From assembly GCA_021818875.1 (NCBI GenBank), contig JAKASW010000005.1, positions 1 through 40,905 on the forward strand: a stretch of DNA of 40,905 nucleotides, read 5' to 3'. The translations under genes and the position numbers were made by a program. This document shows, piece after piece, positions 21,016 through 30,364 of the stretch. Numbering within the stretch: position 1 is the stretch's first letter; each line of letters opens with the position of its first letter. The notes beneath the pieces are model-generated. The model had not been told where the DNA came from and did no database searches. It saw only the letters and a program-made list of their open reading frames with translations. Origin of the DNA: Bacteroidota bacterium (GTDB lineage: Bacteria; Bacteroidota; Ignavibacteria; Kryptoniales; JAKASW01).

Positions 21016-23160
21016 ATGCAGAGAAGCAGAACGTTCGTACTGTTGATCATAGGCGCGCTAGGGGTTGTTTTCTTCTCCTGTTCATCCAATCGAGGACTGG
21101 AGAAGTCTCTGAGTGAGGAGGTGAAGAGCGAAGCAAAGTCACAGTTGGATACCGGAGGGCTGAGATCATCTATCGAGCAAAGCCGGCGGGCAATTGAGCA
21201 ACAGACTAAGCTCTCTGTTCAATACGGGATAGATACAATCTTTGGAGGAACTGAGGCCGTGGGCGAGTTGATGGATTTGGCACGTCAGCATTATCAGGAA
21301 GCGCTCGCACTTCAGAAATCGGGTAACCAGGACTCTTCTGAAACCGAATTTGAAAATGCCATCGAGGTCCTAAACGATCTCAGTTATTATCCTGCCATAG
21401 AAGAAGACACCGATTTTGTTTCACTCAGCCAGAGAATAATAAAAGACTACGAGAAGTATATTTCTTCGGTTCAAAACCTTGGCCCCAGCACGTCCGTGTT
21501 CGCGCTGCAGGAGAAACTTTCTCAAATTGTCGACAGTATTAATGTTTCCGGTCAGAGCTTCCCGAAACCAACAGTTGCGAAGACCACTATTCCACTCGTA
21601 ATGAACAGGTATGTCAAGCAAAACATAGAGTTTTTCACCACCCGCGGCCGATGGCATATGCAAAAGTGGATATACAGATCGGGGTTATATCTCCCGCAAA
21701 TGAAGAAGATCTTTGAGAAGGAGGGGATGCCGCCGGAGCTTGCTTACCTTTCCATGCCCGAAAGTGGATTGAATCCCGAGGCGCGCTCCTGGGCAAGGGC
21801 TGTTGGGTTATGGCAGTTCATCAGGTCCACTGGAGCGCTTTACGGTCTTCGTGCGAACTGGTGGTACGACGAAAGACGGAATCCTACATTAGCTACCGTC
21901 GCAGCGGCTAAGCATCTCAGGGACCTTTACAACATTTACCACAATTGGTATCTCGCGATTGCGGCTTACAACTGTGGTACCTGGTCTGTTAATAGAGCAA
22001 TAAGATGGAGCGGAGGTGACACGGATTTCTGGAGGATCAAACGATACCTTCCCTGGGAAACCCGCAACTACGTCCCACAGTATATCGCGGTTACGATGAT
22101 CGCGATGAATCCCAAAGAATACGGGTTTGCCGACAGCGTGGATGCTCCCCCGCCTCCTTGTGACACGGTGTGGATACCTGAAAGCATTGACCTTCGGTCA
22201 TTGGCTAATGCTGCAGGCGTCAGCGTTGAAACACTCATGAGTCTGAACCCCGAGCTAGTTCATGCCGCAACACCTCCCGATTTTCCGGGAAAAGGTTACC
22301 CACTACTCGTGCCGGACGGCATGGGTCCCGTGTTTGCATCTGACTATCAGAAGCTACCGAAGTCTGCCAAGCTGTCACTGGCGTTCCACAGGGTCAGGTG
22401 GGGTGAATCGTTGTATTCAATCGCCATGATGTACCATGTTTCCTTAGCCTCGTTGAGACGGGCGAACCACATCCCGCAGTATGACAGGTTGATACGCCCT
22501 GGTATGGTTTTGATTATTCCGGTCAGCAGTTCCTATTACGCGGGAAGAAGAGGTTATGGACTCGACGAAGTTGCTTCCGGCAATGGAACACACCGGCATT
22601 CTTCCGGGTCTATTCACATTGTTAGAAGAGGCGAGAATCTTGGTTTAATAGCAGAGGAATATGGAACAACAGTCCGAAACTTGGAACGTCTGAACAACCT
22701 GCGAGGCTCCTGGATCAGAGCAGGAATGAGATTGATTGTTTCCGGACGTGCGAGCATCGCCGCGAAAAAGCTGAGTGCGAACTTGCAGTCACCAACATCA
22801 TCCAATTCTGCATTCCACAGGGTACGATGGGGTGAGACACTCATCGGGATCGCCGGGCGTTATAATGTCACTGTCAGCGACCTCAGGAACTGGAATAATC
22901 TTCCTTCAAGCAGGATCAATGTTGGAGAAAGGCTGAGAGTAGCACCAGATGTTGCTGCAGTGAACGTTAGCCAGAAGGATATCGACCCGCCCGATCAGAC
23001 ACCAGATGCAGATTCGAGAATGATTTACCGGGTCCGGCAGGGGGATTCCCTTGGGAGCAGAGCGCAAAAGTTCGGCGTCAGTCTTGACCAGCTTCGAGAA
23101 TGGAACAACACCGCCCGCCGGGATATTCATCCGGGGCAGCGTATCGTAATCTATAATTAG
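21016..23160 (+). CDS. Lipoprotein lytic transglycosylase (MltD-like) with C-terminal LysM repeats
   Basis: Lipobox FFSC; SLT core YLSMPESGLNPEARSWARAVGLWQFIRSTG and AIAAYNCG; four clear LysM motifs plus one degenerate. Start moved from 20965 to ATG 21016. Confidence 0.92.
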   Translation: MQRSRTFVLLIIGALGVVFFSCSSNRGLEKSLSEEVKSEAKSQLDTGGLRSSIEQSRRAIEQQTKLSVQYGIDTIFGGTEAVGELMDLARQHYQEALALQKSGNQDSSETEFENAIEVLNDLSYYPAIEEDTDFVSLSQRIIKDYEKYISSVQNLGPSTSVFALQEKLSQIVDSINVSGQSFPKPTVAKTTIPLVMNRYVKQNIEFFTTRGRWHMQKWIYRSGLYLPQMKKIFEKEGMPPELAYLSMPESGLNPEARSWARAVGLWQFIRSTGALYGLRANWWYDERRNPTLATVAAAKHLRDLYNIYHNWYLAIAAYNCGTWSVNRAIRWSGGDTDFWRIKRYLPWETRNYVPQYIAVTMIAMNPKEYGFADSVDAPPPPCDTVWIPESIDLRSLANAAGVSVETLMSLNPELVHAATPPDFPGKGYPLLVPDGMGPVFASDYQKLPKSAKLSLAFHRVRWGESLYSIAMMYHVSLASLRRANHIPQYDRLIRPGMVLIIPVSSSYYAGRRGYGLDEVASGNGTHRHSSGSIHIVRRGENLGLIAEEYGTTVRNLERLNNLRGSWIRAGMRLIVSGRASIAAKKLSANLQSPTSSNSAFHRVRWGETLIGIAGRYNVTVSDLRNWNNLPSSRINVGERLRVAPDVAAVNVSQKDIDPPDQTPDADSRMIYRVRQGDSLGSRAQKFGVSLDQLREWNNTARRDIHPGQRIVIYN

Positions 23161-23292
23161 CCCGCCGAGAAATTCTGAACACGGATGCAAACGGATTTCC
23201 TGGCATTATGTTGATGTGTAATCCGCGAAAACCCATCCTATCTATCCAGTGATAAGCGGTGCTCATATCTTATCCAACAGGATCCAGGTCTC

Positions 23293-23868
23293 ATGCCTGA
23301 AACAGAGCCAGCCTCAAGATCGGTTGCCGGGAAAACCGTAACAGTCTTCGGAAGCAGTAGACCCATCCCAAGCTCGCCGGAATATGAAGAGGCAGAACTC
23401 ATCGGCCGAAGACTTGCGGAGGGGAGGCTTTCAGTCTGCACCGGAGGTTATGCCGGAATAATGGAGGCAGTCTCCAGAGGCGCTTCTCCATTCGACGTGA
23501 AGATCATCGGCGTAACATCCACTGTGTTCTCGACAACTCCAAACCGGTATGTGAATATCCAGGTCCACACTGATTCTCTCTATGAAAGACTTCAGCGACT
23601 CGTCGAGCTCGGTGACGGATACATTGTCTTGAAAGGTGGTACGGGCACGCTTGTCGAATTCTCTCTTATCTGGGAATTAATGAACAAAACTCTGATAAAA
23701 GAGAAACCGATAGTGGTAGTCGGGGGATTTTGGAAACCGGTTATTGACCTACTAGACCGGGAGCTCACATCTGAAAGACGTGAGCCGGGAAAAAAGTTCG
23801 TAAAGACGGCAAAGGACAGTGCGGAAGCAGCGGATATTATGATTAAGACACTGGGTACGATCGAGTAA
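23293..23868 (+). CDS. LOG/TIGR00725-like Rossmann family protein
   Basis: VTVFGSSRP, CTGGYAGIMEAVSRGA, VLKGGTGTLVEFSLIWELMNK. Confidence 0.85.
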   Translation: MPETEPASRSVAGKTVTVFGSSRPIPSSPEYEEAELIGRRLAEGRLSVCTGGYAGIMEAVSRGASPFDVKIIGVTSTVFSTTPNRYVNIQVHTDSLYERLQRLVELGDGYIVLKGGTGTLVEFSLIWELMNKTLIKEKPIVVVGGFWKPVIDLLDRELTSERREPGKKFVKTAKDSAEAADIMIKTLGTIE

Positions 23869-24003
23869 TCTCTCGTGGATCACGGCATCTCCTGCCATTT
23901 CGGCATCTTGAGATCCAGATGGAATAAGGTCTATCAGGATCGGACTGCCAACGGAATGTTGATAATATTTTCCCGCACTTATGGATCGGATTGAGGTCTC
24001 ATT

Positions 24004-24230
24004 ATGAAAAATTATAGAGACATTATTACAATGGAATCCGGCAAGCGAAGCGATAAACCCACCATTCCTGGTATGCGAATCGAGGTTATGATGTACTTTC
24101 ATGTCTGGAGCTGGAAGTTGCTCAGAAGGAAATACTCAGAGATTTCCCTTACGCTACAACGGCGAATATTCCTGCTTGTCTTAGTTATGCGGCAAGTTAC
24201 GAACACCAAATCATGATCGCATTCGTTTGA
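24004..24230 (+). pseudogene. DUF433-family antitoxin relic with one frameshift
   Basis: MKNYRDIITMESGKRSDKPTIPGMRIEV, then one base missing near 24085-24087, then YDVLSCLELEVAQKEILRDFPYATTANIPACLSYAASYEHQIMIAFV*. Confidence 0.8.
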
Positions 24231-24557
24231 AGCTCCCTTTCGACCACAACCTTTCTCCTGTGCTCGTCAAGTCACCGGTTTCCATTTTCCCTGATTCTCC
24301 ATCGTTCTGAAGTCGGTTTAGAAAATTCAAATAATTTTCACATCTGGAATTATACAAGATGGAGCTACTATGTTATCGTTACAAGAGACAGCGATTTCGA
24401 TACTCTTAACACCTTGTTGACGTATCCATCTTATTTTGTTTGGACAAGAAGGGGGAATTGCTCAACTCAGGAAATCGAGAGAATTATTCAGGACAACCAC
24501 CTGCTTGTTTCATCATTCTTTTCTCAAGACACAAATAAGGGGCTGGTCCTTTTCTGA
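24227..24557 (+). pseudogene. DUF5615 (PIN-like) toxin relic with one frameshift
   Basis: TTG start overlapping the antitoxin stop: KLPFDHNLSPVLVKSPVSIFPDS, shift near 24299, then HRSEVGLENSNNFHIWNYTRWSYYVIVTRDSDFDTLNTLLTYPSYFVWTRRGNCSTQEIERIIQDNHLLVSSFFSQDTNKGLVLF*. Confidence 0.8.
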
Positions 24558-24723
24558 AACAACGACAATCCACTGCCCTCACTTAAGTAAAGGGAATCAC
24601 TTTGCATCATGGTACGCCACTGCCCGAAGCGCATATAAACAGACATAGGACGAAGAAAGGCACCAGGCAACTGTGATGGAATCCTGAAGTGGGTTTTTGA
24701 CTTTGCTTCAGATCCCTGTTACT

Positions 24724-25674
24724 CTATCCTCGCTTAACTTTCTTCAACCTTTGCCAAATTTCCTCCGCCATCTCTCCCGGGCTCTTCCCCGTCCCCTCCA
24801 TCCAGATAATCCTATTGTCCTTCCTAAACCATGTCATCTGACGCTTTGCGTATCGCCGGGTGTTCATCTTAATCAACTCGACCATCACTTCAAATTTGAT
24901 CTCGCCTCGTAGGTACTTGATCGTCTCCATGTATCCTGTGGTCTGCAGAGAATTCAACGACGGATCAATTCCTCGTCCAAGTATCGCCCTCACTTCCTCC
25001 ACTAACCCTGCCCCGATCATGTCGTCGGCACGCTCCTCAATCCTTCGATACAACTCCTTCCGATCTCTCGTGATTCCAAACTGAACGGTTGAAAAGCTTG
25101 GGGGATCGGGAAGCTCCTTCTGCAATTCAGAGATACGTCTGCCGGAAGAATAGAACACCTCCAGTCCTCTCAAGACGCGTTTGTAGTTCCCGGGTACCAA
25201 CCCGTGTGCAGCGGACGGATCGACGCGTTTCAACTCCTCGAGCAGTTTTTCACGTCCTTCGGTTGCGAGCCGTTGCCTGAGCCCTGATCGAATCTTAGGA
25301 TCGATCTCCGGCGCTTCAAATAAGCCATCGATCACTGACCGCAGATAAAGACCTGAGCCGCCAACCAATATCGGTGTCTTCTCTCTGTCAAACACCTCGT
25401 TTATTGCATATTTTGCAAGTGCCGCATAAGCGCCCGCGCTGATCGTCTCATCGAGCGGGACGATGTCTACAAGATGGTGCGGAACCTTCCTCCGCTGATC
25501 CGGGGTCGGCTTTGCCGTACCGATGTCTATGAGTTTATGGATCTGTCTTGAATCAGCAGATATTATTTCTCCATCGACAAGCTTCGCGAGCTCGATCCCG
25601 GTATCCGTTTTACCGGTACAAGTGGGACCGACGATAGCAGTTACGACTCGTTCTGATTTTTCCCAGTGATTCAT
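24724..25674 (-). CDS. miaA: tRNA dimethylallyltransferase
   Basis: VTAIVGPTCTGKTDTGIELA, EIISADSRQIHKLIDIGTAKPT, PHHLVDI, ILVGGSGLYLRSVIDGL. Start set at ATG 25674, just after pcm. Confidence 0.95.
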   Translation of the reverse strand: MNHWEKSERVVTAIVGPTCTGKTDTGIELAKLVDGEIISADSRQIHKLIDIGTAKPTPDQRRKVPHHLVDIVPLDETISAGAYAALAKYAINEVFDREKTPILVGGSGLYLRSVIDGLFEAPEIDPKIRSGLRQRLATEGREKLLEELKRVDPSAAHGLVPGNYKRVLRGLEVFYSSGRRISELQKELPDPPSFSTVQFGITRDRKELYRRIEERADDMIGAGLVEEVRAILGRGIDPSLNSLQTTGYMETIKYLRGEIKFEVMVELIKMNTRRYAKRQMTWFRKDNRIIWMEGTGKSPGEMAEEIWQRLKKVKRG

Positions 25675-25687
25675 TCCACCGGGCCGC

Positions 25688-26395
25688 TCACCCTTCGCGC
25701 CCATTCGAAGACATACCCTCTCCCAACGACCGTCCCGATGGCCATCCCTCCTTTCCAATCAACGGGACAAACTTGAAGTCCGCCAGCTCGGTCACTTTGA
25801 AGTCGTTGTTATCACTGATCTTTGTGACGACTTTCATCTGCTGAAAATCCTGGGACCCCACCGGTACGACGAGCCTTTTGCCGACTTTCAACTGTTCCAC
25901 TAAAGGCTTCGGTATATCCGGCGCGCCTGCAGTCACGAGTATGCCGTCAAATGGTGACAACTCTTTCCAGCCCATCGATCCATCACTCAATTTTGACAGG
26001 AACCTGACACCGAGATTCTCGAGGATTGAGCGAGCTGATTTAAGAAGCGACGGGATCCTTTCGATTGTGAAAACTCTTACACCCATCGCCGCAAGGATTG
26101 CTGCCTGGTACCCGCTGCCGGTACCAATTTCCAAAACTTTGTCGCCGTTGCCGACCTTAAGCGCTTCCGTCATGACTGCCACCGTGAAAGGCTGTGAAAT
26201 AGTCTGGCCCTCTCCGATGGGCAGCGCCGCATCGTCATACGCATGATTTCGAAGCGGCAGGGGAACAAACAGGTGCCGTTCTACCTGTGCCATGGCATGC
26301 AACACGTCAGGGCTTGTTATTCCCCTATCTATAAGGAGTCTCACCATATCGTCACGGGTTTCCGAATACCTGTCAAGCAAACGTGACTTTGTCAT
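25688..26395 (-). CDS. pcm: Protein-L-isoaspartate O-methyltransferase
   Basis: IGEGQTISQPFTVAVMTEAL, VLEIGTGSGYQAAILA, ILVTAGAPDIPKPLVEQLKVGKRLVVPVG. Confidence 0.95.
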   Translation of the reverse strand: MTKSRLLDRYSETRDDMVRLLIDRGITSPDVLHAMAQVERHLFVPLPLRNHAYDDAALPIGEGQTISQPFTVAVMTEALKVGNGDKVLEIGTGSGYQAAILAAMGVRVFTIERIPSLLKSARSILENLGVRFLSKLSDGSMGWKELSPFDGILVTAGAPDIPKPLVEQLKVGKRLVVPVGSQDFQQMKVVTKISDNNDFKVTELADFKFVPLIGKEGWPSGRSLGEGMSSNGREG

Positions 26396-26480
26396 TGGCT
26401 ACGACCTCGAGTTCATTTCAGTCAGTAAGATTTCCTCCGGATGTATCGCTGCCTTAACAGCCGGAAATGCAACAAACTCG

Positions 26481-27296
26481 TCAGGCACTCTCCGTCGTCT
26501 TCTTGAAGATCGACTTCGCGGCTTTGTCGGTCGGTCTCGGTAGCGTTTCCTTCAAGCGCCGCCGCAAACCTTCCGGCGACAGCCCTCGCATCAATGCACC
26601 ATCCTCTGCGATTGAAATAGTTCCAGTCTCTTCCGAGACCACCACGACAAGTGCGTCAGACTGCTCGGATACACCGAGCGCAGCACGGTGTCTCATGCCT
26701 AACACGTACCCACTGATTTTGGTCGTGGAGCTGAGCGGCAGTGTACATCGCGCGGCCTCGACTGTGTCGCCGCGAACAACAACTGCCCCGTCATGGAGCG
26801 GTGCCTTTGGGTTGAATATAGTAACCAGAAGCGCTTTTGAGACTTTAGCCCTGATCTCCTCGCCGGTTTCTATTATGGTTCGGAGGGCACTCCCCCGCGC
26901 AATAACGATCAATGCCCCATGCTGCCGGTTGCTCAACTCGGCAGCAGCGTCTGCGATATCATCCACGGTCTCGCTTATGTCAATGTGGATAAAAAACCTG
27001 ATGAAGCTGTTCTTCCCAAAATATAAGAACAGTCTCCTGAGCTCCGGCTGAAAGAGGACTATGAACGCAATCACCCAAATGTTGGTAAGCGTGCCGAGGA
27101 GCCAGCCGAGCGCGCGCATTCCGAGAGCTTGTGCGGCAAATGACAGTGCCACAATCATCAGCAAGCCGATGAAAATCTGAGCCGCGACAGTCCCACGCAT
27201 GATCTGGTAAAGCTTATAGAATATGAAAGTGACTATCGCGATATCGAGAATGTCGATGACCGAGACGGTAATGAAGCCGATGTGAAACAGCTCCAT
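26481..27296 (-). CDS. cdaA: Diadenylate cyclase (CdaA type, c-di-AMP synthase)
   Basis: N-terminal TM segments; LHDGAVVVRGD and GMRHRAALG catalytic motifs. Confidence 0.94.
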   Translation of the reverse strand: MELFHIGFITVSVIDILDIAIVTFIFYKLYQIMRGTVAAQIFIGLLMIVALSFAAQALGMRALGWLLGTLTNIWVIAFIVLFQPELRRLFLYFGKNSFIRFFIHIDISETVDDIADAAAELSNRQHGALIVIARGSALRTIIETGEEIRAKVSKALLVTIFNPKAPLHDGAVVVRGDTVEAARCTLPLSSTTKISGYVLGMRHRAALGVSEQSDALVVVVSEETGTISIAEDGALMRGLSPEGLRRRLKETLPRPTDKAAKSIFKKTTESA

Positions 27297-28153
27297 TATG
27301 CTTTCCGTCTCCCTATTGCATCTGCAATAAGAGCTACTCTACGCATCTCCCTGATATCGTGAACGCGGACAAGGTCTGCACCATGGAGTATGCTCGCGGC
27401 GACCGCTGCGGCCGTCCCTTCGAGACGTGACTCGACGGGGGCACCGATGATTTTCCCGATGAATGATTTCCGTGACACTCCTACCAAAACCGGGACACCA
27501 ATCCGTCGGAATTCCTGGAGCCTGTCAATCAACTCCAGATTGTGGTCGACAGTTTTGCCAAATCCTATCCCGGGATCGATCATTATCTGCGTGATGCCGC
27601 TTTTTTTCGCGCGATCAACCGCGTCAGCAAGGTATCCATAGACTTCGGAGACCACATCGTCATATCGCGGGTTCGCTTGCATGTCTTTCGGCGTCCCTTT
27701 GATGTGCATCAGTACAATCGAAGCACTATTGGCACAAATTACTTCGCCCATGCCGGGATCGAACGTCATCGCGCTTATGTCGTTAACCACGTTCGCTCCT
27801 GCCTTCAGTGCCTCAAGTGCGACCTTAGCCTTATATGTGTCCACCGATATCGGAATATCGCTTTTCTGTCGTATTTTGTTGACGACGGGGACAACTCTAC
27901 GCAGTTCCTCTTCAACCGCAACGGATTCCGCGCCGGGTCGCGTTGACTCGCCACCGACATCAATTAAGTCTGCCCCATCTTTCGCCATTTGGAAAGCGTG
28001 CAGGACGGCATCGGTTTGATCAAAAAACCTGCCGCCGTCTGAGAACGAGTCCGGCGTCACGTTCAGGATACCCATAAGATAGGTACGCTTTCCGAACTGA
28101 AAAGAAGTAGTTCCGAACTTGTATATAATGGATGAAGAAGAGGTGTCTGTCAT
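27296..28153 (-). CDS. folP: Dihydropteroate synthase
   Basis: MGILNVTPDSFSDGGRF, IDVGGESTRPGAE, VNDISAM, IMIDPGIGFGKT, GVSRKSFIG. Confidence 0.96.
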   Translation of the reverse strand: MTDTSSSSIIYKFGTTSFQFGKRTYLMGILNVTPDSFSDGGRFFDQTDAVLHAFQMAKDGADLIDVGGESTRPGAESVAVEEELRRVVPVVNKIRQKSDIPISVDTYKAKVALEALKAGANVVNDISAMTFDPGMGEVICANSASIVLMHIKGTPKDMQANPRYDDVVSEVYGYLADAVDRAKKSGITQIMIDPGIGFGKTVDHNLELIDRLQEFRRIGVPVLVGVSRKSFIGKIIGAPVESRLEGTAAAVAASILHGADLVRVHDIREMRRVALIADAIGRRKA

Positions 28154-28254
28154 TTAATGCTAATATAACAAGACAGGCGCGGATTTTCATTCTCCTTCTT
28201 GGAAATCACGAAGCCTTAGTATACTTTTCTCTCTGAACATTCGATCCGAGCACC

Positions 28255-30042
28255 ATGACGCAAAATGAAGGCCAGTTTGTAAACGACTCTTTCGAGAGCA
28301 CCGGCACCAAGATTATCCAATATACGATAATTTATGTGCTGGCATCTTTTGCGTGGATGCTTGTTTCTGATCAGCTAGCGCACTTGACAATTTTGAATCC
28401 GCTTACGAACCCATGGGCTTCAACCCTGGAGGGATTGTTTTTTGTAAGCGTCACGGGGATGGTCCTGTACCTGTTAATGCACCGCCTTGCCGCGTCCGTT
28501 CATGACTTTGAGAAATCCTACAAAATAGTTTTCGATCATGCTTCCGACTCAATTTTCCTTGCGGACGCCTCCGGAAATATCCTGGACGCGAATGAAAAAG
28601 CAGAGGAACTACTCGGGAGCTGGAGAAGTGAAATTCTTCAGATGAAGATGCCGGAGTTTCTATATCCGTGGCTGAGTGATGGAGCACAAACGAATGTTGA
28701 CGAGATGAAAACGGGCAAGCCAATTCTTGCAGAGAGATCATTCATTCGAAAGGACGGCAAGAAATTGGTACTCGAAAGCAGCCTGCGGAGGCTCCCCGAC
28801 GGACGGGTTCTCGCGATCGTGCGAGATGTGACGGAGAAAAGACGCGCGGAAGAAGAGCTGCGAAGAGAAGAACAGAAACGGCGACAACTGGAACGTCAGC
28901 TCATGCAAACCCAGAAGATTGAGAGCCTCGGTTCACTTGCGAGCGGAATTGCGCATGACTTCAACAACATCCTGAACATAATCGGCGCTAACGCAGCTCT
29001 CCTTCCGCAACGGGCTACTGATCCGACTAAGTTATCCAAAAGCGTTTCGGATATATCTGCCGCGTCCGACCGAGGGGCATTTCTCGTTAAGCAACTCTTG
29101 ACGTTCGCCAGGGAATCCGGAACAGTCCTCGAGTCTGTCGACCTCAACCAGATAGTCCATGAAATAGTCACGATGGTTAAGGAAACGTTTCCCAAGAATA
29201 TCGTCGTCCTCGAAAACCTTCAGCCGAATTTACCGAGGATCGTCGGTGATCGCATAGGACTACATCTCGCAATTCTGAATCTATGCGTAAACGCCCGCGA
29301 TGCGATGCCACAGGGAGGTGAACTGGTTTTGACAACATTGATCTGTGAGCCTGATAAGACCCAGGTGCTTCTTCAGCATCGAACTGAAAAGAGACTAGTT
29401 GAGGTGAGTGTCGCCGATACCGGCATCGGGATGAGCGCTAAAACAAGGGAGGCTCTTCTCGATCCTTTTTCGGCGGGCGAGCCGGAAATCGCGGATACAA
29501 GTTTCGGACTTTCGCTCGTGCATTCAATTGTTCAAACCCACCAGGGATTATTCGATATAAAGAGTGAACCCGAAAGAGGCAATACATTTTCAGTCTATTT
29601 ACCGACGGTGGAGAAGGACAAAAAATCCAGTACTAAATCGACAGAGGAATTGCCTCTGCTGCTCGATGGCACCGAGACCATTCTTATAATTGAAGACGAA
29701 GAAATGCTGGCGGAAATAGTGAGGTTTGCTCTCGAGTCGAGAGGGTATAAAGTTTTTTGTGCCCATGACGGCGAAGAAGGTCTGAAAGTATTCTCGGAGA
29801 ATCATGTGGAAATCGCAGCGGTGATTACCGACCAAGGTTTGCCAAAAATGGAAGGGACTGAGATCATAAGGCGGGTGAAAAAAATCAATCCGGGGACGAA
29901 GGTGGTCCTCGCAAGCGGATTTATCGATGCAAAAGCAAGAGCCGAGATGCTGGAAGCGGGAGCTGATGCTTTCATGCAGAAACCATATTCACCGGCAAAT
30001 GTTCTCAAGATAGTGAGAAAAGTGATTAACGAGAAAAGTTGA
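28255..30042 (+). CDS. Membrane PAS hybrid histidine kinase with C-terminal receiver domain
   Basis: Two TM segments, PAS, LASGIAHDFNNIL H-box, NLCVNARDAMPQGG N-box, VADTGIGM, receiver domain with ITDQGLPKMEG and FMQKPY. Confidence 0.92.
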   Translation: MTQNEGQFVNDSFESTGTKIIQYTIIYVLASFAWMLVSDQLAHLTILNPLTNPWASTLEGLFFVSVTGMVLYLLMHRLAASVHDFEKSYKIVFDHASDSIFLADASGNILDANEKAEELLGSWRSEILQMKMPEFLYPWLSDGAQTNVDEMKTGKPILAERSFIRKDGKKLVLESSLRRLPDGRVLAIVRDVTEKRRAEEELRREEQKRRQLERQLMQTQKIESLGSLASGIAHDFNNILNIIGANAALLPQRATDPTKLSKSVSDISAASDRGAFLVKQLLTFARESGTVLESVDLNQIVHEIVTMVKETFPKNIVVLENLQPNLPRIVGDRIGLHLAILNLCVNARDAMPQGGELVLTTLICEPDKTQVLLQHRTEKRLVEVSVADTGIGMSAKTREALLDPFSAGEPEIADTSFGLSLVHSIVQTHQGLFDIKSEPERGNTFSVYLPTVEKDKKSSTKSTEELPLLLDGTETILIIEDEEMLAEIVRFALESRGYKVFCAHDGEEGLKVFSENHVEIAAVITDQGLPKMEGTEIIRRVKKINPGTKVVLASGFIDAKARAEMLEAGADAFMQKPYSPANVLKIVRKVINEKS

Positions 30043-30118
30043 AATCCAAAGCCGACGCTCCCTTGTTATTCGGGCAACCAAGAGTTATCTTTACTAAAAG
30101 TTCATTTAACAAAAAGGA

Positions 30119-30125
30119 AGGTGAT
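30119..30125 (+). promoter_or_regulatory. Strong extended Shine-Dalgarno for rpsU
   Basis: aaaaaggaAGGTGATatccTTG; AGGTGAT complements the canonical 16S 3' end ATCACCT. Confidence 0.6.
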
Positions 30126-30129
30126 ATCC

Positions 30130-30324
30130 TTGGTCGGCGTCATTGTTCAAGAGAATGAGCCGATCGACAGAGCACTGAGGCGCTTTAAGAAGAAGTACGA
30201 GCGGTCCGGAATTCTTAAAGAATTCAAGAAGCGCACTTACTTTACCAAGCCCTCAGTTCGCAAGAGGATGAAGCGCGTGAAGGCTATACGTCGCTCTCAG
30301 AAGCTTGCATCGGAAGTCGGTTGA
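30130..30324 (+). CDS. rpsU: 30S ribosomal protein bS21
   Basis: VGVIVQENEPIDRALRRFKKKYERSGILKEFKKRTYFTKPSVRKRMK; TTG 30130 preferred over GTG 30121 because the latter lies inside the SD. Confidence 0.92.
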   Translation: MVGVIVQENEPIDRALRRFKKKYERSGILKEFKKRTYFTKPSVRKRMKRVKAIRRSQKLASEVG

Positions 30325-30328
30325 TACA

Positions 30329-30364
30329 GAATGGTCCCGCCGTTTGGCGGGACCATTCTTTTTT
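30329..30364 (+). terminator. Rho-independent terminator after rpsU
   Basis: GAATGGTCCCGCC-GTTT-GGCGGGACCATTC followed by TTTTTT; perfect 13-bp stem. Confidence 0.95.

Noticed and set aside
24227-24557. Intact DUF5615 toxin
   Set aside because: Needs a frameshift near 24299; no single frame encodes both halves.
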